NCBI GenBank assembly: GCA_002633115.1
Contig: NWBJ01000085.1
Coordinates: forward strand, 1 to 49,459
Length of the DNA: 49,459 nucleotides
Origin: Muribaculaceae bacterium Zag1
Lineage (GTDB): Bacteria > Bacteroidota > Bacteroidia > Bacteroidales > Muribaculaceae
Direction: 5' to 3'
The translations under genes and the position numbers were made by a program. The notes under the pieces are model-generated. The model was given only the letters and a program-made list of their open reading frames with translations. It ran no database searches and was not told the DNA's origin. Each line of letters begins with the position of its first letter. The first letter of the stretch is position 1. Positions 36,066-44,635 of this stretch are shown piece after piece.

Positions 36066-36872
36066 ATGATACGCATTGACGAAATATACAACGAGGACTG
36101 CCTGGAAGGGATGAAACGGATTGCCGACAGGAGCGTCGATGCTGTCGTGTGCGACCTGCCATACGGCATCCTGAACCGCAGGAACCGGGAAGCCCGTTGG
36201 GACAGGCCAATACCGCTTGCCCCCTTGTGGGAACAGTACCGGCGCATCATCAAGCCGGACAGTCCCGTCATCCTGTTCGGGCAGGGAATGTTCACGGCCA
36301 GACTGCTCATGTCCCAGCCCCGATTGTGGCGATACAACCTTGTCTGGTACAAGGACAGGGCCAGCGGTCATCTGAACGCCAACCGTATGCCGCTAAGGAA
36401 GCATGAGGACATCCTTGTGTTTTACGAGCACCTGCCCGTGTACCATCCGCAGATGATACCCTGCGACAAATCGCAACGCAACCACGGACGGCGCACCAGC
36501 CAGACATTCACCAACCGGTGCTATGGCAGCATGAGGATGACCGACGTGCGTATTGCCGATGACAAATATCCGACTTCCGTCATACAGATAGCGAAGGAAC
36601 ACAAGACCGGTGCCTTTTATCATCCCACGCAGAAGCCCGTCGCTCTTGTGGAGTACCTGATAAGGACATACACCGACGAGGGGGACGTGGTGCTTGACAA
36701 CTGCATGGGGTCAGGAACTACAGCTATAGCCGCCATCCGAAGCGGACGGCACTATATCGGTTTCGAGACCGATGCCGCTTACTGCCGGATAGCCGGGGAT
36801 AGGATAAAAGCAGAGAAACTCACGGAAACAGAAAACGAAAACAACAATATCAACAATGAGAACAACGCTTAA
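36066..36872 (+). CDS. Orphan DNA methyltransferase (N6-adenine or N4-cytosine type)
   Basis: This 268-aa protein has the two amino-methyltransferase motifs in beta-class order: the catalytic CDLPYG at about residues 29-34 first, and the S-adenosylmethionine site DNCMGSGTTAIAA near residue 222 later. TQKPVALVEYLIRTY lies just before it. No restriction enzyme is adjacent, so it likely protects the transferred DNA from host restriction or marks it. The gene is wedged between traM and traN and overlaps traN by 17 nt. Confidence 0.88.
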   Translation: MIRIDEIYNEDCLEGMKRIADRSVDAVVCDLPYGILNRRNREARWDRPIPLAPLWEQYRRIIKPDSPVILFGQGMFTARLLMSQPRLWRYNLVWYKDRASGHLNANRMPLRKHEDILVFYEHLPVYHPQMIPCDKSQRNHGRRTSQTFTNRCYGSMRMTDVRIADDKYPTSVIQIAKEHKTGAFYHPTQKPVALVEYLIRTYTDEGDVVLDNCMGSGTTAIAAIRSGRHYIGFETDAAYCRIAGDRIKAEKLTETENENNNINNENNA

Positions 36873-37704
36873 AAAGATTCTTGCGGCCGTCATGCTTACT
36901 GCCGCATTCCACTCCGTCCAGGCGCAGACCACCTGCCGGGAAATGGAGCAGCTTACCGTCAACGAACAGGTGACGACCGTCATCACCGCCTCCGAGCCGA
37001 TACGCTTTGTGGACATATCCACAGACCTGGTGGCCGGCGACCAGCCCATCAACAACACCGTCCGCCTGAAGCCGAAGGAGGCCGGGCATGAGGACGGCGA
37101 GGTGCTTGCCATTGTCACCATCGTCACGGAACGCTACCGCACCCAGTACGCCCTGCAATATACTACACGGCTGACGGAGGCCGTCACCAGCAAGGAGGTG
37201 GAGCTGTCGGAGCGTACCGCCTACCACAATCCTGCCGTGTCGATGTCCACGGAGGATATGTACCGTTATGCGCGTCAGATATGGACGTCACCCGCGCGGT
37301 TCCGCAACGTGGGCAGCAAGAAGCACCGCATGAACATGAGGCTGAACAACATCTATTCCGCCGGGGACTACTTCTTCCTTGACTTCTCCGTGGAGAACCG
37401 CACCAACATACGCTTCGACATCGACGAGGTACGTCTCAAACTTTCCGACAAAAAGGTGTCGAAAGCCACGAACTCGCAGGTCGTGGAGCTGAAGCCGGAG
37501 CTGATACTGGAGCAGACCCGGTCGTTCCTGCACGGCTACCGCAACGTGATTGTGGTGAAGAAACTGACCTTTCCCAATGACAAGGTGCTGACGGTGGAGC
37601 TGACGGAGAAGCAGATTTCCGGACGCACCATATCCCTGAACATAGACTATGAGGACGTGCTGTCGGCCGACGGATTCAGCAACGCATTACTGACGGAGGA
37701 ATAA
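36856..37704 (+). CDS. traN: Conjugal transfer protein TraN (VirB9-like, DUF4138)
   Basis: This 282-aa protein has a signal peptide (LAAVMLTAAFHSVQAQ) and the beta-rich, mostly periplasmic body of TraN: HRMNMRLNNIYSAGDYFFLD and SFLHGYRNVIVVKKLTF are recognisable. It would form the outer-membrane ring with TraO. The start overlaps the methyltransferase. Confidence 0.9.
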   Translation: MRTTLKKILAAVMLTAAFHSVQAQTTCREMEQLTVNEQVTTVITASEPIRFVDISTDLVAGDQPINNTVRLKPKEAGHEDGEVLAIVTIVTERYRTQYALQYTTRLTEAVTSKEVELSERTAYHNPAVSMSTEDMYRYARQIWTSPARFRNVGSKKHRMNMRLNNIYSAGDYFFLDFSVENRTNIRFDIDEVRLKLSDKKVSKATNSQVVELKPELILEQTRSFLHGYRNVIVVKKLTFPNDKVLTVELTEKQISGRTISLNIDYEDVLSADGFSNALLTEE

Positions 37705-37707
37705 GCC

Positions 37708-38214
37708 ATGAAGAAGATACTGATGATTCTTGCCGCTGTGATTGCCATGTCATCCACAGCGTTTGCCGGAGACCGAGACGGGCGTGTGTCCTTTGGTATC
37801 GGCCTCCTGTATGAGAACGGACTTGACGCCACGATCAGCTATGAGCGTGAGAACGCCTACCACAACGCATGGGAGTTTTTTGCCAACGGCTACCTCAAGT
37901 GGGACGAATGCGCCACCTGCGGCCATGTATGCCCGGACTCGTTCTGGAAGAACTACCGCTCGTGGAGCATCGGTGCCGCCTATAAGCCGTGCGTGGTCAG
38001 AGGACGCAACCATTACGGCAGCTTCCGTTTCGGAGGCTCGCTGGGTTCGGACACCCACAAGGTGCTGGGAGGCATACATGCCGGCTACGAGCACAATTAC
38101 CGTCTGCGCGGCGGCTGGCAGCTGTACTGGCAGGTGAAGTCAGACCTGATGATAAAGGGGAAAGACCTGTTCCGCACAGGCATCGTGTTAGGCGTGAAAC
38201 TACCTGTAAAATAA
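37708..38214 (+). CDS. traO: Conjugal transfer protein TraO (outer-membrane beta barrel)
   Basis: This 168-aa protein has a signal peptide (SSTAFAG) and alternating aromatic strands. CATCGHVCPDSFWKN is a Cys pair region (three Cys within 7 residues), and WSIGAAYKPCVVRGRNHYGSFRFGGSLG is typical of TraO. It ends in LGVKLPVK. It likely sits in the outer membrane near TraN. The gap to traN is 3 bp. Confidence 0.88.
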   Translation: MKKILMILAAVIAMSSTAFAGDRDGRVSFGIGLLYENGLDATISYERENAYHNAWEFFANGYLKWDECATCGHVCPDSFWKNYRSWSIGAAYKPCVVRGRNHYGSFRFGGSLGSDTHKVLGGIHAGYEHNYRLRGGWQLYWQVKSDLMIKGKDLFRTGIVLGVKLPVK

Positions 38215-38220
38215 GAAGTC

Positions 38221-39009
38221 ATGAAAACCAATTATGTGAAAATACTGAACCGTATGAACAAGATTATCAACCGTGTCAACGCCCGCAGACAGACGGATAT
38301 ACGTTCCAAAAACAAAGGGCTGAAAGTGAAATGGCGCAGGACATGGAAAATGCTGAAGTGCAACTACTTCGGCCTGTTTGCCCTTGCGCTGACAGTGGCT
38401 CTCGCGTCATGCGACGGGCATCACGAGTTTCCCGACACCTCTATGAAGGTGGGCCATGTGCTCTGCACCGACGGCCGTGTCATGGCATTGGAAGAATGTG
38501 ACCGCCTGGGCAAGGAGCCTATAGCCGTGGTGTTCCATCTCAACAATGATGAAAAGATGGAAGGGAACGGATATGCCGTGTACCTCCGAGACCTGCCCGA
38601 TGAAGCTTTTGCCGACAGTGTCGGTGTGGCACAGGGAACATCCGCCGACCTGCACGCGCATGACGGCAACGCCAACACCTATGAGATGTATGCCAACAGC
38701 GGCTGCGGTTCGCCGGCGGCCAATGCCGTGTTCTCCATGTGGCGTTACGGCCAGAGTGCCTATATCCCTTCTGTGGCACAGATGCGGTTGCTGTATGTAG
38801 CCAAGCCGTACATCAACAGTGTCATAGAAAAATGCGGCGGCGACCCGTTGCCCGACGAGGCGGACGAGGTATGGTACTGGACATCCACGGAGGTAGCCGG
38901 TCAGGAGACCTCGAAAGCCTGGCTCTACTCGCTCGGCAGCGGTGCCGTGCAGGAGACGCCCAAGCTCCAATCCCACAAAGTGAGACCCATTGTAACATTG
39001 AACGATTGA
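38221..39009 (+). CDS. Lipoprotein with long N-terminal extension in the tra operon
   Basis: This 262-aa reading frame starts at 38221 after a usable ribosome-binding site. Its lipoprotein signal (LFALALTVALASC) begins only around residue 50, so translation might start at the ATG at 38350 (M44). The mature part has a SMKVGHVLCTDGRVM beginning and a DUF1566-like WYWTSTE...GSGAVQ...SHKVRPIV end. Surface lipoproteins of this kind may aid mating contact; function is unknown. Confidence 0.7.
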   Translation: MKTNYVKILNRMNKIINRVNARRQTDIRSKNKGLKVKWRRTWKMLKCNYFGLFALALTVALASCDGHHEFPDTSMKVGHVLCTDGRVMALEECDRLGKEPIAVVFHLNNDEKMEGNGYAVYLRDLPDEAFADSVGVAQGTSADLHAHDGNANTYEMYANSGCGSPAANAVFSMWRYGQSAYIPSVAQMRLLYVAKPYINSVIEKCGGDPLPDEADEVWYWTSTEVAGQETSKAWLYSLGSGAVQETPKLQSHKVRPIVTLND

Positions 39010-39010
39010 A

Positions 39011-39784
39011 ATGAAGAACAACATGAACATTATACATATCCTTTTCGGCATCGTGCTGATATTGCTGGTGCTGATACAGACCTATAACTCCGTGAAGGCG
39101 GAATCCCACCGTCAGGAACTGCAGCAGCTCTGTGACTTCCTGCAATCACGGAAAGACACTATGGATTCCCTGCTCAACCGCTTTGACGGCATCCTCGGCG
39201 ACCTGGCATCCGACAACGAGAGAAACGCCGTCCTGAAAAACCACGCGATAGAGCTGGACAAACTTGTCAAAGGACTCAGATATGAACAGGATTGTCTTGA
39301 ATCCGGGAACCGGTCAATGAAATCTACCCGGAAAAGGCTGTTGACCATCAAAGGAAAACTTATAAACGAGACCAACGAAATCAGGGAAAAGATACGGCAG
39401 AGAAAGGGCACGATAGCGCAGCTTGAAATCCGGATTGACTCGCTGAAGAGAATCAAGGCCGGGCTGGACATCGACACGGGGCAAACACAGGCGGAAGAGG
39501 CAAGCAATCTCTCGGAGCCGGTGACGGTTCTGAATATTCCGCCGTCAGTCAAGTTTATTCTGGAAGACCAGGGCGTCACGTGCATCGGTGAGCTGGCCTG
39601 TCTTGACAGGGATTACCTGCAAGGTATCAGCGGTATCGGCCCGGTAAGCGTCGAGCGTATAGATGCAGCCCTGCAGGAAAAAGGAGCATACCTCGGCATG
39701 GAAGCGGTCAAGGTCAACGACCGCTGGTACAGGTTTGGAGCAGAGGAGGCAGAAGAACAGACACAGGAACAGACAACAGAGTGA
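39011..39784 (+). CDS. Membrane protein with coiled coil and alpha-CTD-like (helix-hairpin-helix) domain
   Basis: This 257-aa protein has one membrane helix (residues 7-25), a long coiled coil (about 30-150) and a C-terminal domain at about 173-229. The domain (LEDQGVTCIGEL...QGISGIGPVSVERIDAAL) closely follows the RNA polymerase alpha C-terminal domain, with its two helix-hairpin-helix elements. That domain binds DNA or proteins in other contexts. With the coupling protein next door, a DNA-docking role at the membrane is a sensible inference. Confidence 0.7.
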   Translation: MKNNMNIIHILFGIVLILLVLIQTYNSVKAESHRQELQQLCDFLQSRKDTMDSLLNRFDGILGDLASDNERNAVLKNHAIELDKLVKGLRYEQDCLESGNRSMKSTRKRLLTIKGKLINETNEIREKIRQRKGTIAQLEIRIDSLKRIKAGLDIDTGQTQAEEASNLSEPVTVLNIPPSVKFILEDQGVTCIGELACLDRDYLQGISGIGPVSVERIDAALQEKGAYLGMEAVKVNDRWYRFGAEEAEEQTQEQTTE

Positions 39785-39787
39785 CCT

Positions 39788-41974
39788 ATGGAAGAAACAA
39801 AAGAGATACAGGGACTTTACAAGATATTCCGTGCGGCGGTCTATGTGTCGCTGCTGCTTGAATTTTTCGAGTATGCCGTAGATCCGGAGACCCTCGACCA
39901 CTGGAACGGCGTGCTCGTGGACATCCATGACAGAATCAAGACATGGTTTATCTACCATGACGGCAACCTGATATATGCGAAGGTTACAACTTTCCTGCTC
40001 ATCTGCATCACCTGTGTGGGGACGCGCAACAAGAAGCACCTTGAGATGGATGCGCAGAAGCAGGTGCTCTATCCGTTGCTCGGCGGTGTCGGGCTGGTTG
40101 CCGTGTCCGTGTGGCTCTTCGGTTTCTCCATCATGCCGCGTATCTACACGCTGAAAGTCAATATCTGGCTCTACATGATACTGTCCGTTGTTGGTGCCGT
40201 GCTTATCCATGTAGCCCTCGACAATATATCAAAGTTCCTGAAGGACGGGTTGCTCAAAGACCGCTTCAACTTTGAAAACGAGAGCTTCGAGCAGGCCACC
40301 GAAGCGGTGGAGAACAAGTATTCCGTGAACATCCCCATGCGCTTCTATTACAAGGGGAAATTCCGCCGGGGGTGCGTGTCGGTGTCCAATCCGTTCCGAG
40401 GCACCTGGGTCGTGGGTACTCCCGGTTCGGGTAAGACTTTCAGCATCACCGAGCCGTTCATCCGGCAGCACTCCGCAAAGGGCTTCGCTATGGTTGTATA
40501 TGATTACAAGTTCCCTACCTTAGCCACCAAACTATACTACCATTATTTGAAAAACAGGCGATTGGGCAAGACGCCGCCGAACTGCCAGTTCAACATCATC
40601 AACTTCGTCGATGTGGAATACAGCCGGCGTGTGAACCCTATACAGGCGAAATACATCCCGAACCTTGCCGCTGCCAGCGAGACCGCAGAGACCTTGCTGG
40701 AATCCCTGCAGAAAGGCAAGAAAGAGGGAGGTGGCGGTTCCGACCAGTTCTTTCAGACCTCGGCCGTGAACTTCCTCGCCGCCTGTATCTATTTCTTCGT
40801 GAACTATGAGAAAGAGCCGTATGATGCTTCCGGCAGACAGCTCTATGCCGACAAGGTGCAAGACCCGGTGACGAGGATATGGAAACCTACCGGCATCGTG
40901 CGTGAATACAAGGACGGCCCGGTGACGGAACCGGCCTACTGGCTCGGCAAGTACAGCGACATGCCGCATATCCTCTCGTTCCTGAACCAGAGCTATCAGA
41001 CCATCTTCGACGTGCTGCAGACCGACAACGAGGTCGCGCCGTTGCTCGGCCCGTTCCAAACCGCCTTGCAGAATAAGGCGATGGAGCAGTTGGAGGGTAT
41101 GATAGGCACACTCCGTGTCTATACCTCACGACTTGCCACCAAGGAATCGTACTGGATATTCCATCGTGACGGCGACGACTTCGACCTGAAGGTCAGCGAC
41201 CCGAAGAACCCGTCGTACCTGCTGATTGCAAACGACCCCGAAATGGAAAGCATCATAGGCGCGTTGAACGCCCTTATCCTGAACCGCCTTGTCACGCGCG
41301 TGAACACCGGACAGGGAAAGAACATACCTGTGTCAATCATCGTCGATGAGCTGCCGACATTGTATTTCCATAAAATAGACCGACTGATAGGCACAGCCCG
41401 AAGCAATAAAGTGAGCGTGACGCTCGGTTTTCAGGAACTGCCGCAGTTGGAGGCCGACTACGGAAAGGTGGGCATGCAGAAAATCATCACGACCGTAGGC
41501 AATGTGGTAGGCGGTTCGGCAAGAAGCAAGGAGACATTGGAATGGCTATCCAACGACATCTTCGGCAAGGTGGTACAGCTTAAGAAAGGTGTCACCATAG
41601 ACCGGGATAAGACGAGTATCAATTTGAACGAAAATATGGACAGCCTCGTTCCGGCTTCCAAAATATCCGATATGCCGACAGGCTGGATATGCGGACAGAC
41701 AGCACGTGATTTCGTCAAGACCAAGACCGGGCGCGGCGACAGCATGAACATACACGAGTCGGAAGAGTTCCAGACCACCAAGTTCTTCTGCAAGACGGAT
41801 TTCGACATGGCGGAGATAGCCAGGGAGGAAGCCGGGTATGTGGAACTGCCCAAGTTCTACACCTTCCCGTCTAAAGAAGAAAGGGAGCGTGTGCTGTACA
41901 AGAACTTTTTGCGTGTGGGAATCGAGGTGAAAACGATGATAGCGGAAATACAGCGGAGAGCCCATGCGAAATAA
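39788..41974 (+). CDS. Type IV coupling protein (VirD4/TraD-like, MobC in Bacteroides usage)
   Basis: This 728-aa protein has about four N-terminal membrane helices (residues 10-170) and a VirD4-type ATPase. The Walker A is GTPGSGKT at about 210-217, the Walker B region VSIIVDELPTLYF is near 515, and VTLGFQELPQLEADYG follows. It brings relaxosome DNA to the channel. In CTnDOT-like elements it lies next to mobA/mobB; here it ends the tra operon with no relaxase beside it. Confidence 0.93.
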   Translation: MEETKEIQGLYKIFRAAVYVSLLLEFFEYAVDPETLDHWNGVLVDIHDRIKTWFIYHDGNLIYAKVTTFLLICITCVGTRNKKHLEMDAQKQVLYPLLGGVGLVAVSVWLFGFSIMPRIYTLKVNIWLYMILSVVGAVLIHVALDNISKFLKDGLLKDRFNFENESFEQATEAVENKYSVNIPMRFYYKGKFRRGCVSVSNPFRGTWVVGTPGSGKTFSITEPFIRQHSAKGFAMVVYDYKFPTLATKLYYHYLKNRRLGKTPPNCQFNIINFVDVEYSRRVNPIQAKYIPNLAAASETAETLLESLQKGKKEGGGGSDQFFQTSAVNFLAACIYFFVNYEKEPYDASGRQLYADKVQDPVTRIWKPTGIVREYKDGPVTEPAYWLGKYSDMPHILSFLNQSYQTIFDVLQTDNEVAPLLGPFQTALQNKAMEQLEGMIGTLRVYTSRLATKESYWIFHRDGDDFDLKVSDPKNPSYLLIANDPEMESIIGALNALILNRLVTRVNTGQGKNIPVSIIVDELPTLYFHKIDRLIGTARSNKVSVTLGFQELPQLEADYGKVGMQKIITTVGNVVGGSARSKETLEWLSNDIFGKVVQLKKGVTIDRDKTSINLNENMDSLVPASKISDMPTGWICGQTARDFVKTKTGRGDSMNIHESEEFQTTKFFCKTDFDMAEIAREEAGYVELPKFYTFPSKEERERVLYKNFLRVGIEVKTMIAEIQRRAHAK

Positions 41975-42488
41975 ACTCAGAACCATTGTCTGCATCTTGT
42001 TTGCCTGTGTGTGCATCGTCACCAACGCCGCTTCGCCATCTGTGGAGCGGCTTATGGAACTGCCGCCGTTTGAACGTGCCGTGCTGATCATCAAACATTA
42101 CGAGACGCTCCATCGACCGAAGCACTGGCCGACCATCGGCTACGGTCATGTGGTGCAGCCGGGTGAGCCTTACGGGAAGGGTGTCCGTCTGACCGAAAGA
42201 CAGGCCGACGCTCTTCTTCGGAAAGACCTGAGAAAATTCTGTGCTATGTTTCGCAAGTACGATGCCGACAGCCTTTTGTTGGCCTGTCTGAGTTATAACT
42301 GCGGGCCGTACCGCATTCTCGGCAACGGCAGGGATATCCCCAAAAGCCGTCTGCTGCGTAGGATAGAAGCAGGTGACAGAAATATCTTGGCCGACTATCT
42401 TTCATTCTGTCATTACAAGGGCAAACATCATTCCGGGATTTGGCGTCGCCGATGGATAGAGTATCAACTGCTGTACAAAACAGGATAA
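41964..42488 (+). CDS. GH24 lysozyme of the conjugation operon
   Basis: This 174-aa protein has a signal peptide (ILFACVCIVTNAA) and the phage-type lysozyme core, with catalytic Glu47 in KHYETLHRPKHWPTIGYGH and LTERQADALLRKDL. It likely opens peptidoglycan locally for channel assembly. It overlaps the coupling-protein end by 11 nt and is the last gene of the operon. Confidence 0.9.
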   Translation: MRNKLRTIVCILFACVCIVTNAASPSVERLMELPPFERAVLIIKHYETLHRPKHWPTIGYGHVVQPGEPYGKGVRLTERQADALLRKDLRKFCAMFRKYDADSLLLACLSYNCGPYRILGNGRDIPKSRLLRRIEAGDRNILADYLSFCHYKGKHHSGIWRRRWIEYQLLYKTG

Positions 42489-42519
42489 TGATTGTTATCT
42501 TTATTTAATCATCCCATTA

Positions 42520-42588
42520 TTAGATATAACACTTGTTGCAGAAACAAAATGAGTGGCCACTTAATATGCCCAGCAAAAACTTCCACAT
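42520..42588 (-). CDS. Putative 22-codon small ORF opposite the cargo module
   Basis: The frame MWKFLLGILSGHSFCFCNKCYI starts in the 20-nt inverted repeat that also starts the small ORF at 44622. A promoter-like TACCTTTG (minus strand, 42662-42655) lies about 67 nt upstream. It may be a leader peptide, a small RNA or nothing more than repeat sequence. Confidence 0.25.
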   Translation of the reverse strand: MWKFLLGILSGHSFCFCNKCYI

Positions 42589-42594
42589 TTTCAC
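42575..42594 (-). repeat. 20-nt inverted repeat, left arm
   Basis: The minus strand reads GTGAAAATGTGGAAGTTTTT, identical to the plus strand at 44616-44635. GCTGGG follows in both arms (2 nt further on the right). Confidence 0.75.
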
Positions 42595-42654
42595 AGCCAT
42601 ATCTTGTGAACCACTCAAATATATTAAATGGATGTATATCGTTATGTTTTTCTA

Positions 42655-42662
42655 CAAAGGTA
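42655..42662 (-). promoter_or_regulatory. Leftward -7 promoter box
   Basis: TACCTTTG on the minus strand faces away from the TetR gene and would transcribe the left inverted-repeat arm. Confidence 0.4.
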
Positions 42663-42670
42663 CGAAATAA

Positions 42671-42702
42671 TTTGCTAACCACGTGTTATTTTTGTAATTT
42701 TG
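42671..42702 (+). promoter_or_regulatory. Consensus promoter of the first TetR gene
   Basis: TTTG at 42671-42674, a 20-nt spacer and TAATTTTG at 42695-42702 fit the phylum consensus exactly, 24 nt before the start codon. Confidence 0.8.
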
Positions 42703-42726
42703 TAGCCTGATGATATCATTTCCAAT

Positions 42727-43332
42727 ATGAACAAGAACAATAGAAAGGATCATTTGTATGCTGTAGCATTTAAGTTGTTCCTTACAAAACATTACGACGC
42801 TGTCAGTATATCTGACATCGAGAACGAGTCGGGTATGACTCGTGGTGCAATTACTTATTATGGCAAAGACAAACGGGGATTATTTTATGATGTTGTACGC
42901 CATTATTTGATTGATTCGCAAAATCTTGATTTCAAACTAAAAAAGACAGATTTTGTAAGCCTCAGTGATTTTATTGAAGAATACGTGCGCGGTAGTCAAG
43001 AAACAATGGCAAGATTTCATCAAATAGACTCCAAGGTCGAGAATGGAAGCAGGGCATATATGGCTCTGATATTGCAGATTTGTGATTTTTTCCCGGATTT
43101 ACATGAGCAGTATCTTGAAAATCGGAACAAAGAACTGTTAAAATGGATAGAAATAATTCAAAAAGCTGTCGGGAATAAAGAAATCAGGGCAGGTATTGAT
43201 GTGATTACTACTGCAAAACTGTTTATGAACGTATTTTATGGTCAATCGTATCTTGATGCGTTGAGTGCTGGTCTTAATACGGTGGAATTAAGACTGCAAT
43301 TCCAAAATATCTACAGATTTATTAAAAATTGA
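42727..43332 (+). CDS. TetR-family regulator 1
   Basis: This 201-aa protein has the TetR DNA-binding domain at residues 8-55 (ISDIENESGMTRGAITYYGKDKRGLF) and an all-helical ligand domain behind. The family usually represses nearby genes until a small molecule binds. It has its own consensus promoter and lies upstream of the ketoacyl synthase in the same direction. The region is much more AT-rich than the conjugation operon, suggesting a different origin. Confidence 0.9.
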   Translation: MNKNNRKDHLYAVAFKLFLTKHYDAVSISDIENESGMTRGAITYYGKDKRGLFYDVVRHYLIDSQNLDFKLKKTDFVSLSDFIEEYVRGSQETMARFHQIDSKVENGSRAYMALILQICDFFPDLHEQYLENRNKELLKWIEIIQKAVGNKEIRAGIDVITTAKLFMNVFYGQSYLDALSAGLNTVELRLQFQNIYRFIKN

Positions 43333-43366
43333 TAGCAAAATTCTTCTGTAAATGGATGTTTTGTTG

Positions 43367-43374
43367 TACTTTTG
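43367..43374 (+). promoter_or_regulatory. -7 promoter box (TACTTTTG) before the ketoacyl synthase gene
   Basis: TACTTTTG fits TAnnTTTG, 29 nt upstream of the start. The surrounding 43366-43375 also fits GTANNTTTGC, the integration core. Confidence 0.5.
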
Positions 43375-43402
43375 CAAAAAGATAACATTCATTATGTAAT
43401 TT

Positions 43403-44539
43403 ATGATTTCATCCGTTTACTTAAACAGAATCGCCTCGTTCTTACCAAACTCTCCTGTCAATAATGACGAAATGGAGTTGTACTTAGGGCTTGTTAATGG
43501 AAAAGCGTCCAGGGTAAAACCAATTATTCTTCGCCAAAATGGTATCAAGACACGATATTATGCTCTGACGAAAGACCAGCAAATCACACATACCAATGTT
43601 GATTTAGCAAAGTGTGCTATTGACGGACTTGGATTGCCCAAGGATAAGCTTAATAGTATTCAATTTCTATCGTGCGGAACATCCATGCCGGACCAATATA
43701 TGCCATCCCATGCCGCGATGGTTCATGGAGCCGTTTTTAATCACCCGATGGAGATAGCCTCACTTGCCGGTGTCTGCATGTCCGGGTTGATGGCATTGAA
43801 AACTGCTTTCATGTCAATAGCTTCCAGAAATTCAGAGAATGCCGTCTGTGTTGCTTCAGAATTGATTTCACCCACCATGCTCTCCAAATTCTTCAATGAA
43901 GAGGTAGAGCATAGGAAATTGATAGAGGAGAACCCGTATATCGCTTTTGAGAAAGATTTCCTCCGTTTCATGCTGTCAGACGGTGCCGCCGCATTGTATC
44001 TGAGCAATACTCCCGAAGAGGATTTCTGTTTCAGCATCGAATGGATGCGGACTTTCTCATACGCGAACAAGCAGCCGGCATGTATGTATATGTGGGCAGA
44101 AAAGGAAGCTGACGGAAGTCTTCAAGGATGGAAGACATTTAGTGCAAAAGAACTGGAGCAAAAATCTGTTTGGGCACTCAAACAGGATGTGCGTCAGTTG
44201 AACACATACGGTATGTCCCTGTTCGTGGATGCCGTTGAGACATCCTTGAAACAGGCAAAGATTGATACAGACGACATTACATACGTAATACCGCATCTGT
44301 CATCCATGTATTTCTACAATATCCTTGAGCAGGAGTTTAAGCAGAGGAAGATAGACTTGCCGACAACAAAATGGTATACCAATCTTACCAGTGTCGGCAA
44401 TATGGGTTCTGCCTCACCTTTTGTCGCGCTGAACGGCTTGATAGAAACAGGATGCCTGAAAAAAGGTGATACCATATTGTTGATAGTACCCGAAAGTGGT
44501 CGTTTTTCATGCGGAACGGCTTTATTAAGGTGTATTTAG
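43403..44539 (+). CDS. Stand-alone beta-ketoacyl-ACP synthase III (KAS III) family enzyme
   Basis: This 378-aa protein has the thiolase-type KAS III fold and full catalytic triad: Cys125 (LAGVCMSG), His298 (VIPHLSS) and Asn333 (SVGNMGSAS). FMLSDGAAALYLS and ESGRFSCGTALLR are family blocks. KAS III enzymes join an acyl-CoA or acyl-ACP with malonyl-ACP, or condense two beta-keto units in resorcinol and pyrone formation. No carrier protein, reductase or other fatty-acid gene is near, which argues against housekeeping FabH. Flanked by two TetR genes, it may make a small signal or specialised lipid. It resembles synthases of dialkylresorcinol-type clusters, an inference only. Confidence 0.85.
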   Translation: MISSVYLNRIASFLPNSPVNNDEMELYLGLVNGKASRVKPIILRQNGIKTRYYALTKDQQITHTNVDLAKCAIDGLGLPKDKLNSIQFLSCGTSMPDQYMPSHAAMVHGAVFNHPMEIASLAGVCMSGLMALKTAFMSIASRNSENAVCVASELISPTMLSKFFNEEVEHRKLIEENPYIAFEKDFLRFMLSDGAAALYLSNTPEEDFCFSIEWMRTFSYANKQPACMYMWAEKEADGSLQGWKTFSAKELEQKSVWALKQDVRQLNTYGMSLFVDAVETSLKQAKIDTDDITYVIPHLSSMYFYNILEQEFKQRKIDLPTTKWYTNLTSVGNMGSASPFVALNGLIETGCLKKGDTILLIVPESGRFSCGTALLRCI

Positions 44540-44570
44540 TTGTGTATTTGGAGAATATGTAGTACCTTTG
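44540..44570 (+). promoter_or_regulatory. Promoter for the small ORF and second TetR gene
   Basis: TTG at 44540-44542, 20 nt, then TACCTTTG at 44563-44570. It starts right at the end of the ketoacyl synthase gene. Bases 44562-44571 also fit the CTnDOT-type core. Confidence 0.6.
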
Positions 44571-44615
44571 CAACAGAAATAAAAATTAAATAGGATTTCA
44601 TATTTGTCTTTCGCC

Positions 44616-44635
44616 GTGAAAATGTGGAAGTTTTT
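44616..44635 (+). repeat. 20-nt inverted repeat, right arm
   Basis: GTGAAAATGTGGAAGTTTTT, the inverted copy of 42575-42594. The two arms lie near the edges of the TetR1-KAS III module, about 2.0 kb apart. Confidence 0.75.

Larger units (their letters stand above)
12990..42488. mobile_element. Bacteroidales integrative conjugative element (minimum core)
   Basis: The block runs from tandem integrases through excisionase-like, replication-type and conjugation genes to the coupling protein and lysozyme. The regulatory and RiPP cargo to its right is probably also part of the element, but the right end is not resolved. No relaxase is recognisable. Confidence 0.8.

Noticed and set aside
42492-42710. 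72-codon plus-strand ORF before TetR1
   Set aside because: It runs straight through both divergent promoter boxes and the inverted-repeat arm and has no protein-like composition.
43403-44539. Housekeeping fabH
   Set aside because: There are no fatty-acid genes nearby, it sits on AT-rich mobile cargo between two TetR genes, and it has longer loops than FabH.
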